A stretch of 64,000 bases of DNA from contig CM075943.1 of the NCBI GenBank assembly GCA_038030265.1, forward strand, positions 2,294,001-2,358,000, given 5' to 3'. The notes beneath the pieces are model-generated. The model saw only the letters and a program-made list of their open reading frames with translations, did not search any database and had not been told where the DNA came from. A program made the position numbers and the translations under genes. Every line of letters begins with the position of its first letter. Position 1 is the stretch's first letter. Origin of the DNA: Corythucha ciliata. Taxonomy: Eukaryota; Arthropoda; Insecta; Hemiptera; Tingidae. Shown here piece after piece: positions 24,558 through 37,500 of the stretch.

Positions 24558-26260
24558 CAGGGGCGTAGCCCGACCGTGATCAAGGGGTGGGCGGCCAGCT
24601 CCCCCCAGTCCAGTGGGGATCCAGTGTGCGGGTGGGGGGGGAGTGCATGTCTTGAGAAAAAGTGTTCTTTCCCGGATGAAATCCAGAAAAGGACATTTTG
24701 CTGCCAAGACTAGGAAAAACACCCGTTCACGGCCAGAATTGAGAAATAGCGCTGATTCACGATAAAAACTTGAGAAATAAATCTCATTATTCGCGGTTAA
24801 AATTTAGAAAACACACTAATTTGTGGTTTCGCGATGCAAAGCCCGGGCCGAAATTATAAGAAAATGCACTAACTCACGGTTCATAGAGCTCTTTTCACAG
24901 CTAAAATTGACAAAATAAATTGCTCGTTCGACGTAGAATTGAGGAAAATCACTCGTTTGCGGCTAAAATTGAGAAATGGAGCACATTCACGCTGGTAAAA
25001 TTGAGAGAAGGCACGCAGTTCGTGCATGGTTTCTCAAACCAGCATTTCGGTATAAACATTGCGAAAAAGTGCAAATTGACCGTTTTTATACATATACTAT
25101 ATGTATAGCAAGTTTGCGGGTACAATTGAGAAAGAGCGCGACTTAGCGCGTATATTTTTGAAAAAGTGCTCATTCACGGCTAAAATTAAGGAAAATTGTT
25201 CGTTCGCAGGTGAAATTGAGGAAAACACCCATAAGGTTTCGCGATGCAACGTCCGGGTCAAAATTAATGAAATTCGCTTACATGTGGATTCGGTTACGTG
25301 GACCTTTTTCTCAGCAAAAATTTGAAGGGGGAAAAAATTGCTCAAGGCAGAAATTGGGATTAAAGCACTAATTTGCGGCTAAAATTGAGGGAAAATGAAT
25401 TGGCAAAATTGTCACCGTTTGTTCTTGATTGTTGGAATTGTCGCGGCTAAAATTGAGAAATAGCGTTCATCCACAGCTTAAATTGAGGAAAAACTGCTCT
25501 TTTGCGGCTGAAATTGACAGAACGCACCAATTCGCAGTTTGGCGATGCCTAGTGCTGGCGTAATTGAAATAGTAAATCGAAAATGCGTTATTTCACGATT
25601 TTTTTAAAGACCTTTTCACGGCTAAAATAAAGAAAATGGGCTAGTTTGTGGTACAATTGAGAAAAAGAGCTAAACTTTTAATTTTTAGACCTGAGACGGT
25701 AAACAGAGCTGGCATTTCCTCTCCCATACCATATATGTCTGGATGGCAAAGAGGGCTAAACTCGGTTTGAGATAGCCAAAACACATGAAATTGCGCGTTG
25801 AACCTGCGAAAATGGGATTTTAGTGCGAAAAATCAGCAAAATTGGTTTCCAAATTAAGCCGACCCTCGAAATCGGTTTGTCAGCAACACACATCCGCGAA
25901 TTTTTTGATTTTTGGTGAAACCGATATGCGAAAATGTGTTTTTTTTTTTTTTTTTACAAGAAATAAAAGTAAAAGTGATGTCTTAGTGGTCGAAATCAGA
26001 GATGCTGCCGGTTGTTTAGTGAGGCAGAGCTTGTAGTGTGCAGAATTTGGTTTTAACAACAACAAAAAACAGCGAAATTGGTGTATAATACGTATAATAG
26101 TGAGCGAAATTCGAGGAATTGGTTCTGTTGCTGAGCAAGTCCTGCGAAAGTCTTAATTATTGCAAATGTGTTAGATTGGGCAGCTGCCCCTCGAAATCTG
26201 CGCTTCTGATTCTAGGGGAGGGCAACTGCCCATCCCTGCCCCCCGCTGGCTACGCCCATG
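24558..26260. mobile_element. Non-autonomous hAT-type element with perfect 8-bp duplication
   Basis: The left end is CAGGGGCGTAGCC and the right end, reverse-complemented, is CATGGGCGTAGCC. Both flanks carry GCAAGAAA (24550-24557 and 26261-26268), an exact 8-bp target duplication. Inside are a G run near 24632, a 30-bp-period array in orientation B (about 24720-25680), then CGAAATTGG-type units (about 25745-26170) and a C/G-rich right subterminal region. No transposase is encoded. The element body therefore consists mainly of the two array families that are scattered over the window. Confidence 0.85.
24720..25680 (-). repeat. 30-bp-period array inside the hAT-type element
   Basis: Units such as CGCGGTTAAAATTTAGAAAA, GCGGCTAAAATTGAGAAATG and ATTCACGGCTAAAATTAAGG repeat about every 30-40 bases in orientation B. 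It is the same family as 3240-4167. Confidence 0.8.
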
Positions 26261-26494
26261 GCAAGAAATGAAGGTCGCTGAGCATAGCGTGGTCGGAAAA
26301 TCTATAGGCATATTTCAACTCAAGACATTCAACAAGATTTCAAGAAAATTTCAACCGTTTTAGGAAAAATGGTCGAGAAACTGCAGCTGACTTCATTATA
26401 TTATATACTATATACAGGGTTAGATCTGGGTTAGTTAGATCTGGGTATGGCGTAGGAGCCCAATGCAGGCTTAGGCGCCCCCCCCCCCAAAATA

Positions 26495-27909
26495 TACAGG
26501 GTGAATTTTTGGTAGTGTTGCAAAAAAAATAGGTTGAAACTGCATGAAAAACGCGACCTTCCCGGACATTATATCTTGAACCGTTCAGGAGATTTGATTT
26601 TTTGAGTGATTTCCGTTGAAATTCTTATTTTTTGTCAGAAACTCTCGATTTCGCAGCTGTCACTCCATTAAAATTTTGAAATGGCCATACATTTTGATAG
26701 CTAGGACAATCATCTCTCAAAATGGACTTCATGATTTTTTGTCTAAAAGTACTAGAAACCCTCTTTTTCTTTGCTTGAAGTACAAGGTTTCTGGTGGTAT
26801 TTTTGTCGGACCGGTTTTTTAAATTTTCCCCCACCCACTGGAATTGCTTTTTTAACCAGCAAGTTATCACAAAAACTTGCGTAACAAATAAGCTTTCTAA
26901 TGGCCCCTAAACGTATTGGATTAGTTGTCTGTAACGCCCTAAAACATAGCCCGGATCATAGAAAATCGTGATTTCAGAAAAAAATTGTGCCCTGAAAGCA
27001 AAATGTGAAAATTGCACTGAGTCTCCGTTTCGACTTCATACCCTCAGGCAGGAAGAGCTATTTGGACGGCCAGAAGTCGGGCAATATGCAACTGATGGGA
27101 CCAGGACCAAGTAAATTTGGTAGCTGCGATGGCCTGAACGGTTGAATTGGAGACTGTACTTTACCCTCGGTGCAATTTTATTGATTCACCGGTGGTTCTA
27201 ACCCCCAACGTCATACGCGTTCATCACTGGAAGCCGACGTTTAAAGTAAGACTGTATGAAAAAAAATACTAGCCGGTAAAACTATCTTAGTTTTCGATTC
27301 GATGTTCATTGTATCTCTGAATTGTGCCAATCGAAAACTAGAATCAATCTTTCCGCCTAGCAGTTTTATCATAAATCCCCACTTTAAACGTTTGCTTTCG
27401 GGGCACATTTGCTTTTAAAAACTCGCGATTGTCGTTGATCCGCCATATTTTAGGGCGTTACAGACGACTGCTCCAAGAAGTTTGGGGGTCATTAGAAACC
27501 TTAATTAATAAGCAAGTTTTTTGATAACTTGCAGATTCGAAACGCGAATTCGGTGGAGGGGGACATTTTTTTTAAAGAACCGTCCAAAAAATACCACCAG
27601 AAGCCTTGAACTTTGAGCGAGTAAAAATAGCAGGGTTTCTAGTACTTTTCGTCAAAGAAGCCCGAAGTCCATTATGAGAGATAATTTTCCTAGCTTTCAA
27701 AATGTATGGTCATTTCAAAATTGTAATGGAGTGATAGCTGTGAAATCGTGAGTTTCTGCCAAAAAATCAGAATTTCAATGGAAATCACTCTAAAAATCAT
27801 ATCTCCTGTACGGTGCAAGATATAACGTCCGGGAAGGTCGCATTTAATTCCATTATTCATGTAGTTTCACCCTAATTTTTTTGCAACACTACCAACAATT
27901 CACCCTGTA
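26495..27909. mobile_element. Long-armed inverted-repeat element, TACAGGGTG ends
   Basis: The ends are TACAGGGTGAATTTTTGGTA and its near-exact complement TACCAACAATTCACCCTGTA, flanked by TA on both sides as expected for Tc1/mariner-type insertion. The arms are about 500 bases each (to about 27005 and from about 27405), matching through AACGTCCGGGAAGGTCGC and GTCTGTAACGCCCTAAAA with scattered differences. The loop (about 400 bases) includes a second, smaller inverted repeat around 27262-27372. No transposase frame survives. Confidence 0.8.
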
Positions 27910-30302
27910 TATGCCAAAAGATTCAGGAAATTTAATGACTTCTTCGTAATAAATAAATCAAAAGAAAATTAAATTAACATAAATCACTCGCACTTTTGTT
28001 ACCCGGAAGTCTTACTTCCGCGACAAGAATATCTTGCCGGAGCTTCCTATTACACGTCAAGCCTCAAAAGTCAAATTTAATCTATGTCTAATCTAATCAA
28101 GCTTCCCCCCTCTGCTTACAGTTTTGTGTGACGCTCTCGAAAACCCCTCTACCCCATTTTAATGGCATTTTGAAAGTGAATACAGGTTTGGGATTTCGCC
28201 CTCATCGGACGTGGTTTTGTTTGGTGCGGCTTCTGTGGTAAAATTGCACGACGAGAAAAAGAGGGTTCCCCCAGTCCGCAAAAGTTCCGGATTTGATATA
28301 TGTAAATGTGGGGAAATTTTCCTTTTCCATGAGTTAGAAAGACCGTTGGTGATGGACTAATGTTTTTTATTAAATATTTATTTATTATAAATTTGTCCGA
28401 TTGCATATTAACTTCAATAAGTTATTTTCCTATGCAAGCTGGAGTATGAAGAATAAGATATACAGTCACCCCCTCTCCCTACCATCTCATAAAACCTAGC
28501 ACCCTTCTAAGTGTACAGAAATACTTCTTTTTCGAGGGTAAAAAGTGGGGGGGGGGGATCTTGGCCAGAGGCGGGTGCTTTAGTATGGTGTAGTCGTGCA
28601 GTTCTGTGTTTTAAGCCGTATATACTATACGCGGTAGGGATGCTGGTGAGTTAAAACTGAGATGGAATCGACGACAAAAACTCCGAAATTAGCCAGCGAG
28701 TTTATAAATCGTATAGAGTAGTTTGTTCGAGGACGGAATAGATTTGGGAAATTTACTGAACCCAACAGAGACCGTGGGCGACCCAGCCTCGAAAGTGGTA
28801 TCAAAAAACACTACATACATTTTTTTTTGCCCTTGAGATCACGTTTCTCAATAACAGGAGTCACGTTGAACAGCAAGTGGGGGGGGGGGGATTGAACTAA
28901 CGAAAATCGCCCAATTTCTTCATCTTCTGCTCTTTTGTATACAAACTGTACATTTCTAAAGAACTCAAGCTGAAAATTTAATAAAAGCAAGATCTGAGAA
29001 TGCACCATTATGCTCAGTTGCATTGGCCTGCACTTCTAGTCCATTTTAAAGATTGGACCATAAAAAGCGGTTTTAAAAACGCAAAGTAACTGGAAGCTAT
29101 ACGTAACTACGCGGTGAATTTATTTCTGCTGCACTGCCATCTTCCCAAGCAGTATAAATGGTGGTAATTAAAGAAAATCGAGTCCGAGTGAACAACATAT
29201 CAATTATTTTCCGGGAATTTTGACTTATTATTTCTCAACAATAAGTCTTTGTAATCGTATCGCAAAAAAAATTTTTGACCCCCCCTAAAAATTTGTAGTT
29301 TTACGTTTCAAATTGCGTAGAATCCAAATCTGCAAAAAAAAAAAAATGTCCGTCCGCCGCCCGGGCCATATCTTGCCCTAGGATTGCTCGAAAAAACTCG
29401 TTCTTTCGCACATAGACTCCATTTGGGGTCTAGTTGGTCCTAACATCTGATCAGTTTGATCAAATAACTCCCTGGGGTTTTATGGGCCAAAAGCGGGTCC
29501 AAAATGGGGATTTTCAAAGGATTTGGGATCCTTATTTGGGATAGGGGTGTGGGGTGTCGATTTTCATGTAATTTCAAGCCGTATTTGACTACATCGATGA
29601 ATAATAAACCCACAGTCGAAATAATAAGGCATTGTTCGATAATTCGCAGCGTTTTTTTCTTAAATGTGGGGCGAAAAAAGTTCAGGTTTGATGAATGCGC
29701 CAATAGGAGGGAGGGTGCACACTGCATGCTTCTCGTCACAGCCTCATTGGGAATATCCAGCTCAGTGTTTGAGTAGAACATGCAGTTTTCCTCTTAACAA
29801 ACAAGGAAATCCTATTTTAACTAAGTAACGCCAGTTCGTAATGTATGATAGGCGAATGTAGACGTGGAAAAAGTACAGGCAGTGGGTAGTATATGAGCTT
29901 ATGAGGAAGTCCCAGAAAAAAATAAAATCAAGTTCCAAAATTGTATCTCCCACCCGGTCCTTGAAAGTTTTTACAATTCTCAAAAGTAATCCCTTCCTTT
30001 TCTCTCACACACCATTCATTCACGCCGAAGAAAAACGAGCGAGTGAAGTTAGCGAAATCAATTGGTCGTGATTGGAGGAGAGGGGAACCGAGTTGAACGG
30101 GCAAGGACGGCGTTCTCATGTGACGTTTCGGTTCCTATGACGACTGGAACTTTCTTGCCATCCGATTGGCTCAGACGTTCACCACCACTTAGGGCCCGCT
30201 AACATTAGAACTGCCAGCGTATTGCCTGATAGTTGGCCCCGTAGCCCCCCTTTGTGACATTATTTTGTAGCCTAAATTGATGTTTTTTTTTACCAACGAA
30301 CT
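27910..30302. other. Intergenic and upstream region of the ETS gene
   Basis: G runs lie at about 28549 and 28880. A dispersed repeat copy at about 29346-29611 is shared with 57830-58075. The last 300 bases, richer in CG, precede the first ETS exon and probably hold its promoter. I see no gene in this stretch. Confidence 0.5.
29346..29611 (+). repeat. Dispersed repeat, copy 1
   Basis: This segment matches 57830-58075 in the same orientation. Shared blocks include CATATCTTGCCC, GGATTGCTCGAAAAAACT, GCACATAGACTCCATTTGGG, AAGCGGGTCCAAAATGGGG and TCGATTTTCATGTAATTTCA. Internal indels separate the copies. It probably belongs to an unidentified mobile element. Confidence 0.75.
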
Positions 30303-33300
30303 ATGTCGCACCACGAGGAGAATGTATTCAACTATTTTCCATACTTGGATTACGTAAGTAACGTGTTCTTATTTATTTATTTATTTTTTCTGGTTCCGAG
30401 TTTTTCTGGCCCGAATTTATCAGTAACGTAACTTGACGGTCGTTTTGAGTTCCTGGCTAAGCATAAACTATAGGAAGTTTAACGCATTTTTATAAAATGC
30501 AAATATAACGTTTCCTCTAGTTTTTTGGTGGGTTCTTTGAAAATAGAAATGAATGGTTGGGTTTGAATATTTCACTTTTTATAACTTGTTTCTCCCAGAA
30601 CATGAATCCCTGAGCAGGTTAAGGAATAAGGAAAAATTAACTTAAAATTCAAGACTACTCTAATTTCAGAGGAAATTATTCATAAATATTGACAACTAAA
30701 TAAATAGAAATAGTCAACGAGAGAATGCATAATAAGAATTTTTAAAAAATGCTATTTTTCAACCACCCTAATTTTCGCAATCTACCGCCTTGAAGCAGAT
30801 AATAATTTTTGAAACTTCCTGAAAAGTAGTCATATACGAGCGTGCTACATTCATTGTAGTGTTACTCGGAAAAGTCCATCGTGTGCCTTCAAGAATACCA
30901 TTCAACTTAATCGCCATTGAAATATTTGTCACAATTACGGAATAATCTTTAATTGAACGTTTTCCCCGTAGCAGTAATTAGTTTTATCCTTCAATGTCCT
31001 TTACACCGGTGTAAATACAATTTTTTTAAAGAAATGAATTAAACTATGGAGAAATAATGAATTATTATTATGGCAGTATTTGAATATGGCAGGAATTAAA
31101 CTATGGAGAAATAATGAATTATTATTATGGCAGTATTTAAATATGGCAGCCCAGTTGCCCAGTTCCATAAGCAAACATTTTTTTTTTTGTACTATAACCC
31201 TCGGCAGTAGCACAACTTTTCCAACTAATGGTCCAATACTTCATAAAAGCATATCAAATTCCGCGACGATCGACCCCAACGCCACATCAAAATTTGGTTT
31301 TGTGCTAGTCATGATCACAATAAATAATCGGTTAATATAGTACATTTTTTGGAGCTAAATCACTCAACTTTAGATATTATGTTAGCAATCTTCTCGAATT
31401 TTATATATGTATTTCGTGGTGGGGAGGGGAGGGGTCGGAACAACTGACTGAGCTATTTTTTTTTTATGTGGAAACCAACCTTTGGGTATGTCACACTGAA
31501 CATTGCCGCTGTTCACTTTCTTCTTCTTCTTCTTCTTCTTCTTCTTCTTTTTCTTCTCCTCCTCTAAGCTCGAAACTTATGCACCATTGGGACACTTACT
31601 TTCGTTTTTGATCCAACCACACTGGAACAACAGTGTTTCAGGGCACCGGCAGATGTACAACGAGGGGGCGAATGAAGCCCTATGGGCGAATGCCCCCTTA
31701 AAATTTGAATTCTATGGCCTACAACTTTCTGCTCCCTATTTTGGGGGGTGTGAGAAGTAAGTCGCTTCAAAACCTAATTATAACGGCAGAAAACCTCGGA
31801 TTTCAAGACCTCAGAAACGGTACGACGCTATATAAAATGTGGTTTTCGTCCTATTTTCCCCATCGCTAAGGGAGTTTTTGGCCACGAAATTTACCACCTG
31901 ACGCTAAAGGAGCTGGGGGGCAAGTACGAAGGGATGTTATAATTTTAACACTGCGTTATCCTATAATAATAATGGTTATCAGGTGAATACCGCCCGTGTT
32001 ATTTCATTTAACACTCCTTCGTACTAGAGCCTCTGGTAATAACCAACTGATAGTAATAAAAATTGAATAGTAATGATAAAATGACTGTTAGGCACGGAAT
32101 GAATAGAAATCCACATAAAAATAAAACTAACAAAAATAACTATGTAAATAATTCGAACACTTACCTAAATATCATCCGAAGGACAACATTTGATGCCCTA
32201 AAAAACAAGAAAACAAAAATTACATAAATACAAATGAAAACAGCGGTACACAATTTACATTTCAACCGAAAATTCACACAAAAATTAACGTTACCTTTAA
32301 CAGGACTATGTCTGCAACAATTCCTCACACTAATTTAAAACCGACATTCTGAAGCCAAATTGATGGCTTCATGAGCCAAATCGGCTGCCTCTACCTCTAA
32401 ATATTTTGTCCTGGTGACCATAGTGAACCATTTGAATGAATAAGAGGGGAATATATGTATGCATATTTTTATATAGGTACATTTTTTACAGATGAATAAT
32501 CCAGTCAATAGTGTCAGCCACAGCGATCACCGTAATAACAACTCGTCGATCAATACAGATCTCAATTCGTACCTGGACTCAATTTGTGTACCATCAGTAC
32601 CTGCTGGGCCACGAGTCGTCAATCCTGTTGAATACTGTCCTACGAAGGAACCACCCTTGGAACAAGGTATATTTAGGCCATCCCCCTCCTACAAAAGTTC
32701 AATTTAAAAGTAATAAATACATTTCCGATTGTTGTATTTCAAATTTTTCTGTGAAAGACAGAGGAGGAGACTTCCAAAATTTAGACGACTGGACCATGAA
32801 ACCAATTAAATGCTGGAAGAGCGTTGATATTCTTCAATGGTTGAACCATGAAGCTCGAATGATGGGAATATGCTGTACTGAATTACCCGGCGAGAAGCTG
32901 GCTGTGTTTGACGGCGGCAAATTGGCTAATCTGACCCAGGCTGATTTCATTTGCATAGACGAGAAACATGGCCTGTCCTTGTATTCAAAGCTTCACGAAC
33001 ATAAAGCCAGGGAAATGCTAGGAGCTTACGACAATAATTTCAGTTAGTCTTTCTTTTGTATTTATTATTTTTTCCATGTATTGTTATAGTTTGAGATAGA
33101 GATTATTTTTCAGCTAGTCTAGAAAGAAGCGAAAGGATCCAAGGGCCTGGGACTTACGACAACGAGGCACCGATAAAATCTGAACCGTCTTATTACGGTA
33201 GCTCAGAAGAAGAAGATTCGAATGATGAAAACTCGTCTCAGTCTTCAGAAGACGGTAAAATTTGCTTTGCGATTGACTGTTCCAATTCCAAAGAAAAATA

Positions 33301-33877
33301 TTTAATTCATTATACCTTTTTTTTTTAGAGCCCCATGACTTGAATGAGTCAAAAACCGTCGAACCCGTGTTAAAAAAACGTCCGGGTAGACCCAAACTGC
33401 CCCCTTCGTGTCGCAAAAAAAAACGTGGTAAACTTTTTTCTCTCGGTGACTCCATGACCTGTGTATGCCTAAGAAACTATTTCACTGTTTGTTCTCAGAG
33501 AAGGTAGGACGACTTTGGGAATTCATCAGGGATTTGTTAAAGAACAGAGAGTACTGCCCTAAGTTGATCGCATGGGACGATTACGAGCAAGCGATGTTCC
33601 GGTTTGTCCACAGTGACAAGATCGCTAAATTGTGGGGCGTTAAAAAGGGAAATCCCAATATGAATTACGAGAAATTAAGTCGAGCCATGAGGTAACAAAG
33701 AAAGAAATTGTTTTAATTGACTGTCTATAATTCGTCCTTCCTACTTTGCGTGTTTTTTTCAGATACTATTACAAAAGTAAAGTTTTACAAGCCGTACCAG
33801 GTCGAAGACTCGTCTATAAGTTTGGTCCTAACGCAACTGGATGGCGAGTGGACAATCCAAATTTTCAGAATCCATGA
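30303..33877 (+). CDS. ETS transcription factor with PNT domain and AT-hook (ESE/ELF3 type)
   Basis: A nuclear DNA-binding regulator. Exons: 30303-30353, 32492-32666, 32758-33042, 33114-33254, 33329-33427, 33499-33691 and 33763-33877, totalling 352 codons plus stop. A Pointed (SAM-like) domain spans about residues 86-165, with CWKSVDILQWLNHEARMMG and the end LSLYSKLHEHKAREML. An acidic serine-rich linker follows (SSEEEDSNDENSSQSSED), then a KKRPGRPK AT-hook at about 233-240. The ETS domain begins LWEFIRDLLKN near residue 256, includes YEKLSRAMRYYYK and ends with GRRLVYKFGPNATGWR. This closing motif and the PNT, AT-hook, ETS order match the ESE subfamily (ELF3/ELF5/EHF). The start is inferred: ATG at 30303 opens a 17-codon exon ending in GTAAGT that joins in phase to TTTTTTACAG before 32492; translation could instead begin at the ATG at 32492. 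Several AGs near 32758 leave the exon 3 start uncertain by a few codons. Its neighbour VRK is convergent. Confidence 0.88.
31036..31149. repeat. Direct 57-bp tandem duplication
   Basis: Two adjacent copies with a 57-base period begin GAATTAAACTATGGAGAAAT (31036 and 31093). The only difference seen is one base near the end. It lies in intron 1 of the ETS gene. Confidence 0.9.
31518..31565 (+). repeat. TTC microsatellite
   Basis: About thirteen near-perfect TTC/CTT triplets followed by TTTTTCTTCTCCTCC. It is a pyrimidine tract in intron 1 of the ETS gene. Confidence 0.95.
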
Positions 33878-33966
33878 CCCCCGAATCCACTGAAAGGCTC
33901 CAAAAAATTTGTTGAGAAGACTGCACATTATTTTTTCAGAGTAATATATTGCGTTGTTATTGCGGG

Positions 33967-33972
33967 AATAAA
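33967..33972 (+). promoter_or_regulatory. Polyadenylation signal of the ETS gene
   Basis: AATAAA lies 90 bases after the stop codon of the ETS gene. Confidence 0.7.
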
Positions 33973-34393
33973 AGAAAGCTTTTTTGATTTTTTAAAACGA
34001 TGTTAAAATTGAAAACCAAATTGACTTTTTGCCTCAGCTCTTAGTAAGTACTCTGGTGATTGATGAAAATAGCCATTTGCACGAATCTGGCTCTCACTGA
34101 TCGATTTGTTACTTTTCCGGGTGCCACGGTTAGGTCCCTTTGACACTAGGAGAAAAAAGACGCAGATAAAATAGAAAAAAAGCGCGTTCCATGCCAAAAT
34201 TGTAAAGAATTGCTCATTTCCTATTCTTGGAGGAAGTTCGTGTTTTTAATGCCTATCACTCATTCGCGACCAAAATCGAAAAAAAAAAAAAAAAAAATGG
34301 CTCGTTAGGTAACGGATCGAATTGAGTCAATGCACTCTGAGTCAAGCACGTGAGTGACTGGCCTAAGAAATGCAAAATGGTTTGAAACAAACG

Positions 34394-34399
34394 TTTATT
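34394..34399 (-). promoter_or_regulatory. Polyadenylation signal of the VRK gene
   Basis: TTTATT on the given strand, AATAAA on the minus strand, lies about 190 bases beyond the VRK stop codon. The ETS and VRK transcripts therefore end within about 425 bases of each other without overlapping. Confidence 0.65.
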
Positions 34400-34588
34400 A
34401 AAAAGAAAATAAGAATATAAGACAACGTACAAAGTTTACGAAATACTGGCGGAGATCGAGAAGACTTTCAAAGGCAATTCAAGATACGAAAGACTACCTG
34501 ACGTCTAAACAGTCTCACCCTTACAAAAATCAAAATTTTTCCACCATTTTTGATGTAACAACCTGTTGGTGTCATGATTGACAGAGAT

Positions 34589-37500
34589 TCACTTTTTTTT
34601 TACTGGTTTAGTCTTGTTCTCAGAATCCTTGGCAGCGGCATTCCTCAGGTTCCACGAGACGGTCGGTAAGTCTCTCCAGCTAGGCTTATCAGTTCCATTG
34701 ACCACGCTTTTTGCCTTTGGAACGCGTTTCACTCCGACGGGTTTATCTCCAGAGCCCGTCTTTTTGGTTTTTTTACTCGCTGGTTGGTCATCTTCAAAAA
34801 TGTCATCGTCACTTGCGACACCATTACTCGTCGACGCCACTTCTGTGGTTTTTTGTGTGTTTGCTTTTGTTCGGCGTTTGACAACTCTCTCCTTCTTGGT
34901 ACTTGGTTCTGCATCATCGACAGGTTTGCCTTTTTTTGAAGTACGAGAAGTTTTCGAAGGGCTCCTAGCGCGAGGGAAGAGCGGGCCGTCGAGGGATGAC
35001 ATTGCTTTTAGCACATTTGTGAAAAGGTTTTTGCAGAAGTTAATGTCTGGTGTCTCATCGTTTCCAAGTTTTGATACGTATTCGAAATATTTCAACACAA
35101 CTGGAAAACAAATACCAGACAGTGCAACTACTAAAGGTGAGAATGTACGGATTTACCTTCTGGTAATTTAGGAAAATGTTTTTTCAAGTAAGCCCGGGGA
35201 TTCAGCATTAATTCTTTTTTCTTTCCGTGAACCACGGCCAGATTCTTGTCACCCTCCCACGGAAGTTTTCCACTCAACCAATGTAGTAGGTTGTATCCAA
35301 GGATTTCTAAATCTCCTCTTTGAGTAGGAACTAAGAAACATTTCTTTCAAATTTTACATTAGGAACAAAATATAAAAATAGTAATTTTCTCACCTCCAAC
35401 ATGCATGTCACAACTGATGTACTCTAGAGTACCATCACCTGCTCGTTTGGGGTCGGGCTTGAATTCCTTCAAGGAATGCTTACAAGCCAGGCCGTAATCC
35501 ACAAGAAACACGTGATTTTGAGCACTCTGTTTATATCCAAGCAGTAAATTTAGCCCTTTGACGTCACCATGAGCGTATCCCTTTTCGTGAATGAATTTCA
35601 GTACATTTAACTAAAAAAAAAAAAAAAAAATGTACACCCGCACCAGAAAGTGTGCTTGTATAGAAACCTACAATTTGTACGGCGCATTTATAAACGGTCG
35701 ACTCGGGGAGAGATTTGTTATTATCCACAAAAATCGACCACAGATCTTTCCCAAAACGATCAATTACTATGAATCGGTATTTGCAGTTTTCAAACGTGTG
35801 CGAGCCACTTCCGTAAAATAATGGAATACCGAGGCAGTCCACTTTTTCTTTTTTCTTCCACGCATTGACTAAAATAGAAACATGCATGACCATAAAACAC
35901 AATTAACCGTCACCTGTTCTTTTTTTAACTGTTCACAAGAACAGGCTACCTTCATCTGGTTTTACGACTCTTTGATAAAAGTGCATTTCCACAAATAATG
36001 GTCCATTTTCATGAGGTTCCTTTAAAAAGGAAAGTTGAAGAGATTATTTTAAAAAGCGTAACGCAAGAAAAATTAGACGTACAATTTTTATGACGTAAGG
36101 AAAATCCTTCGGCTTCCCATCCACATAGCTTGCAGCTAAAGGACAGAACAAAACATGTTCATATTCATTCATATAGAGATGAGCCCCATTAAATGTCTGA
36201 CTTAAAGTTACTACCTTAAAAACCATCATCTAACCACAAATGCCTAAAATCGTGAGGTTTGGTAAATTAGTAGCCCTGTCAAGAACAACATAGGACGATT
36301 ATCTAGACCAGCTGGATGTCACCAGTTAAGGCTCATTAACACAGGGCTGCTCAAAAGTGGGGACAATGGTGTGGGGGTGCGCCATTGAAATAATAAGTGC
36401 ACACGAGTCCCTCTCGTGCTTGGGCTTGGCTCACTAGAACCCCATTTCGCTAGGCTATGGCTCTTTAAGCGGCCAAAATTGAAAAGTTTCACTGGGGTTT
36501 GGAAAAAGGGATGATATTTGTGACTGAAACTGCGAAAAATGGCTAGTTCACCGTTTCTCGAATGTGAAAAATCGCTAATTCCCGGAATAAAAAAGCTACT
36601 TATTCGCGGCTAAAATTGGAGAAAAGCGCTAATTCATGGCTTAAATTGAGAACAATCGCTAACTCGCGTATAAAATTTAGAAAACGCTAATTTGCGTCAA
36701 AAACTGAGTAACCACAAATTTGCGGCTTTGAAGGCAACTTATTGGCTAAAATTAAGGAAACACGCTTATTCATGGCAAAACTTGAAAAACATCTATAATA
36801 ATATGTAATAAAATGTTAAAATTCTTTTAAAAACCTTAATTCGCGGCTAAAATTTAGAAAAACGTCGGCTAAAATTGAAAAAAGCGCATTATTGTGGCTA
36901 AAAAAAAAATGCTTATTCGCAGCTTTGCGGCTAAAACTGAGAAAATGCGGTAATTCGCGGCTTAAGCGATGAATAAATTAATTTTGAAATTGAGAAACTA
37001 CGCTGATCTCAAGTTTATCTTTAGGTCCTTGCGGCTAAAATTGAAAAGCCGCACTGGAGTGCTATTCTTGGGGCAAGTATGCGGCTAAAATGTTTGGAAA
37101 CTGTGCTGATATTCATGACTAAAACGGCGAAAACTAGATGTCTAGAAATGGCCCCCCACGTAGTGACGCCATCAACGGCTCGCCCATAAACGCTTCTTTT
37201 CGGTCGTACAAATCGCGAATCACCCGATTGACGAACCGGGACACCCGTTCGGTCAAAAATGGAAACTCGGTTCTCAGAAATCCGTTTTCGTCCAATTTCA
37301 AATATATACAACTTTTGTTGAAACCACTGAGAGCTCATGTGGGCGAACATCAGTCATTTTTTCTGGCCTCGGCCAAAACGTCTCTATTAGGGGCCGTAAG
37401 CGCCGAAAATGCAGTTTTTTATCTTGCAGTAGGTTTTGACGATTTTTCTGGACTCGGGAGTATCCAATCTAATCCAGTCCAACTGTAATCCTCAATGTTC

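Noticed and set aside
35100..35130. Alternative acceptor adding ten codons to the last VRK exon
   Set aside because: The frame stays open, but the preceding intron would be only 26 bases, too short to splice.
34578..35171. Plus-strand open frame of 197 codons
   Set aside because: It is the antisense of the VRK C-terminal exon, which has family motifs and splice logic on the minus strand.
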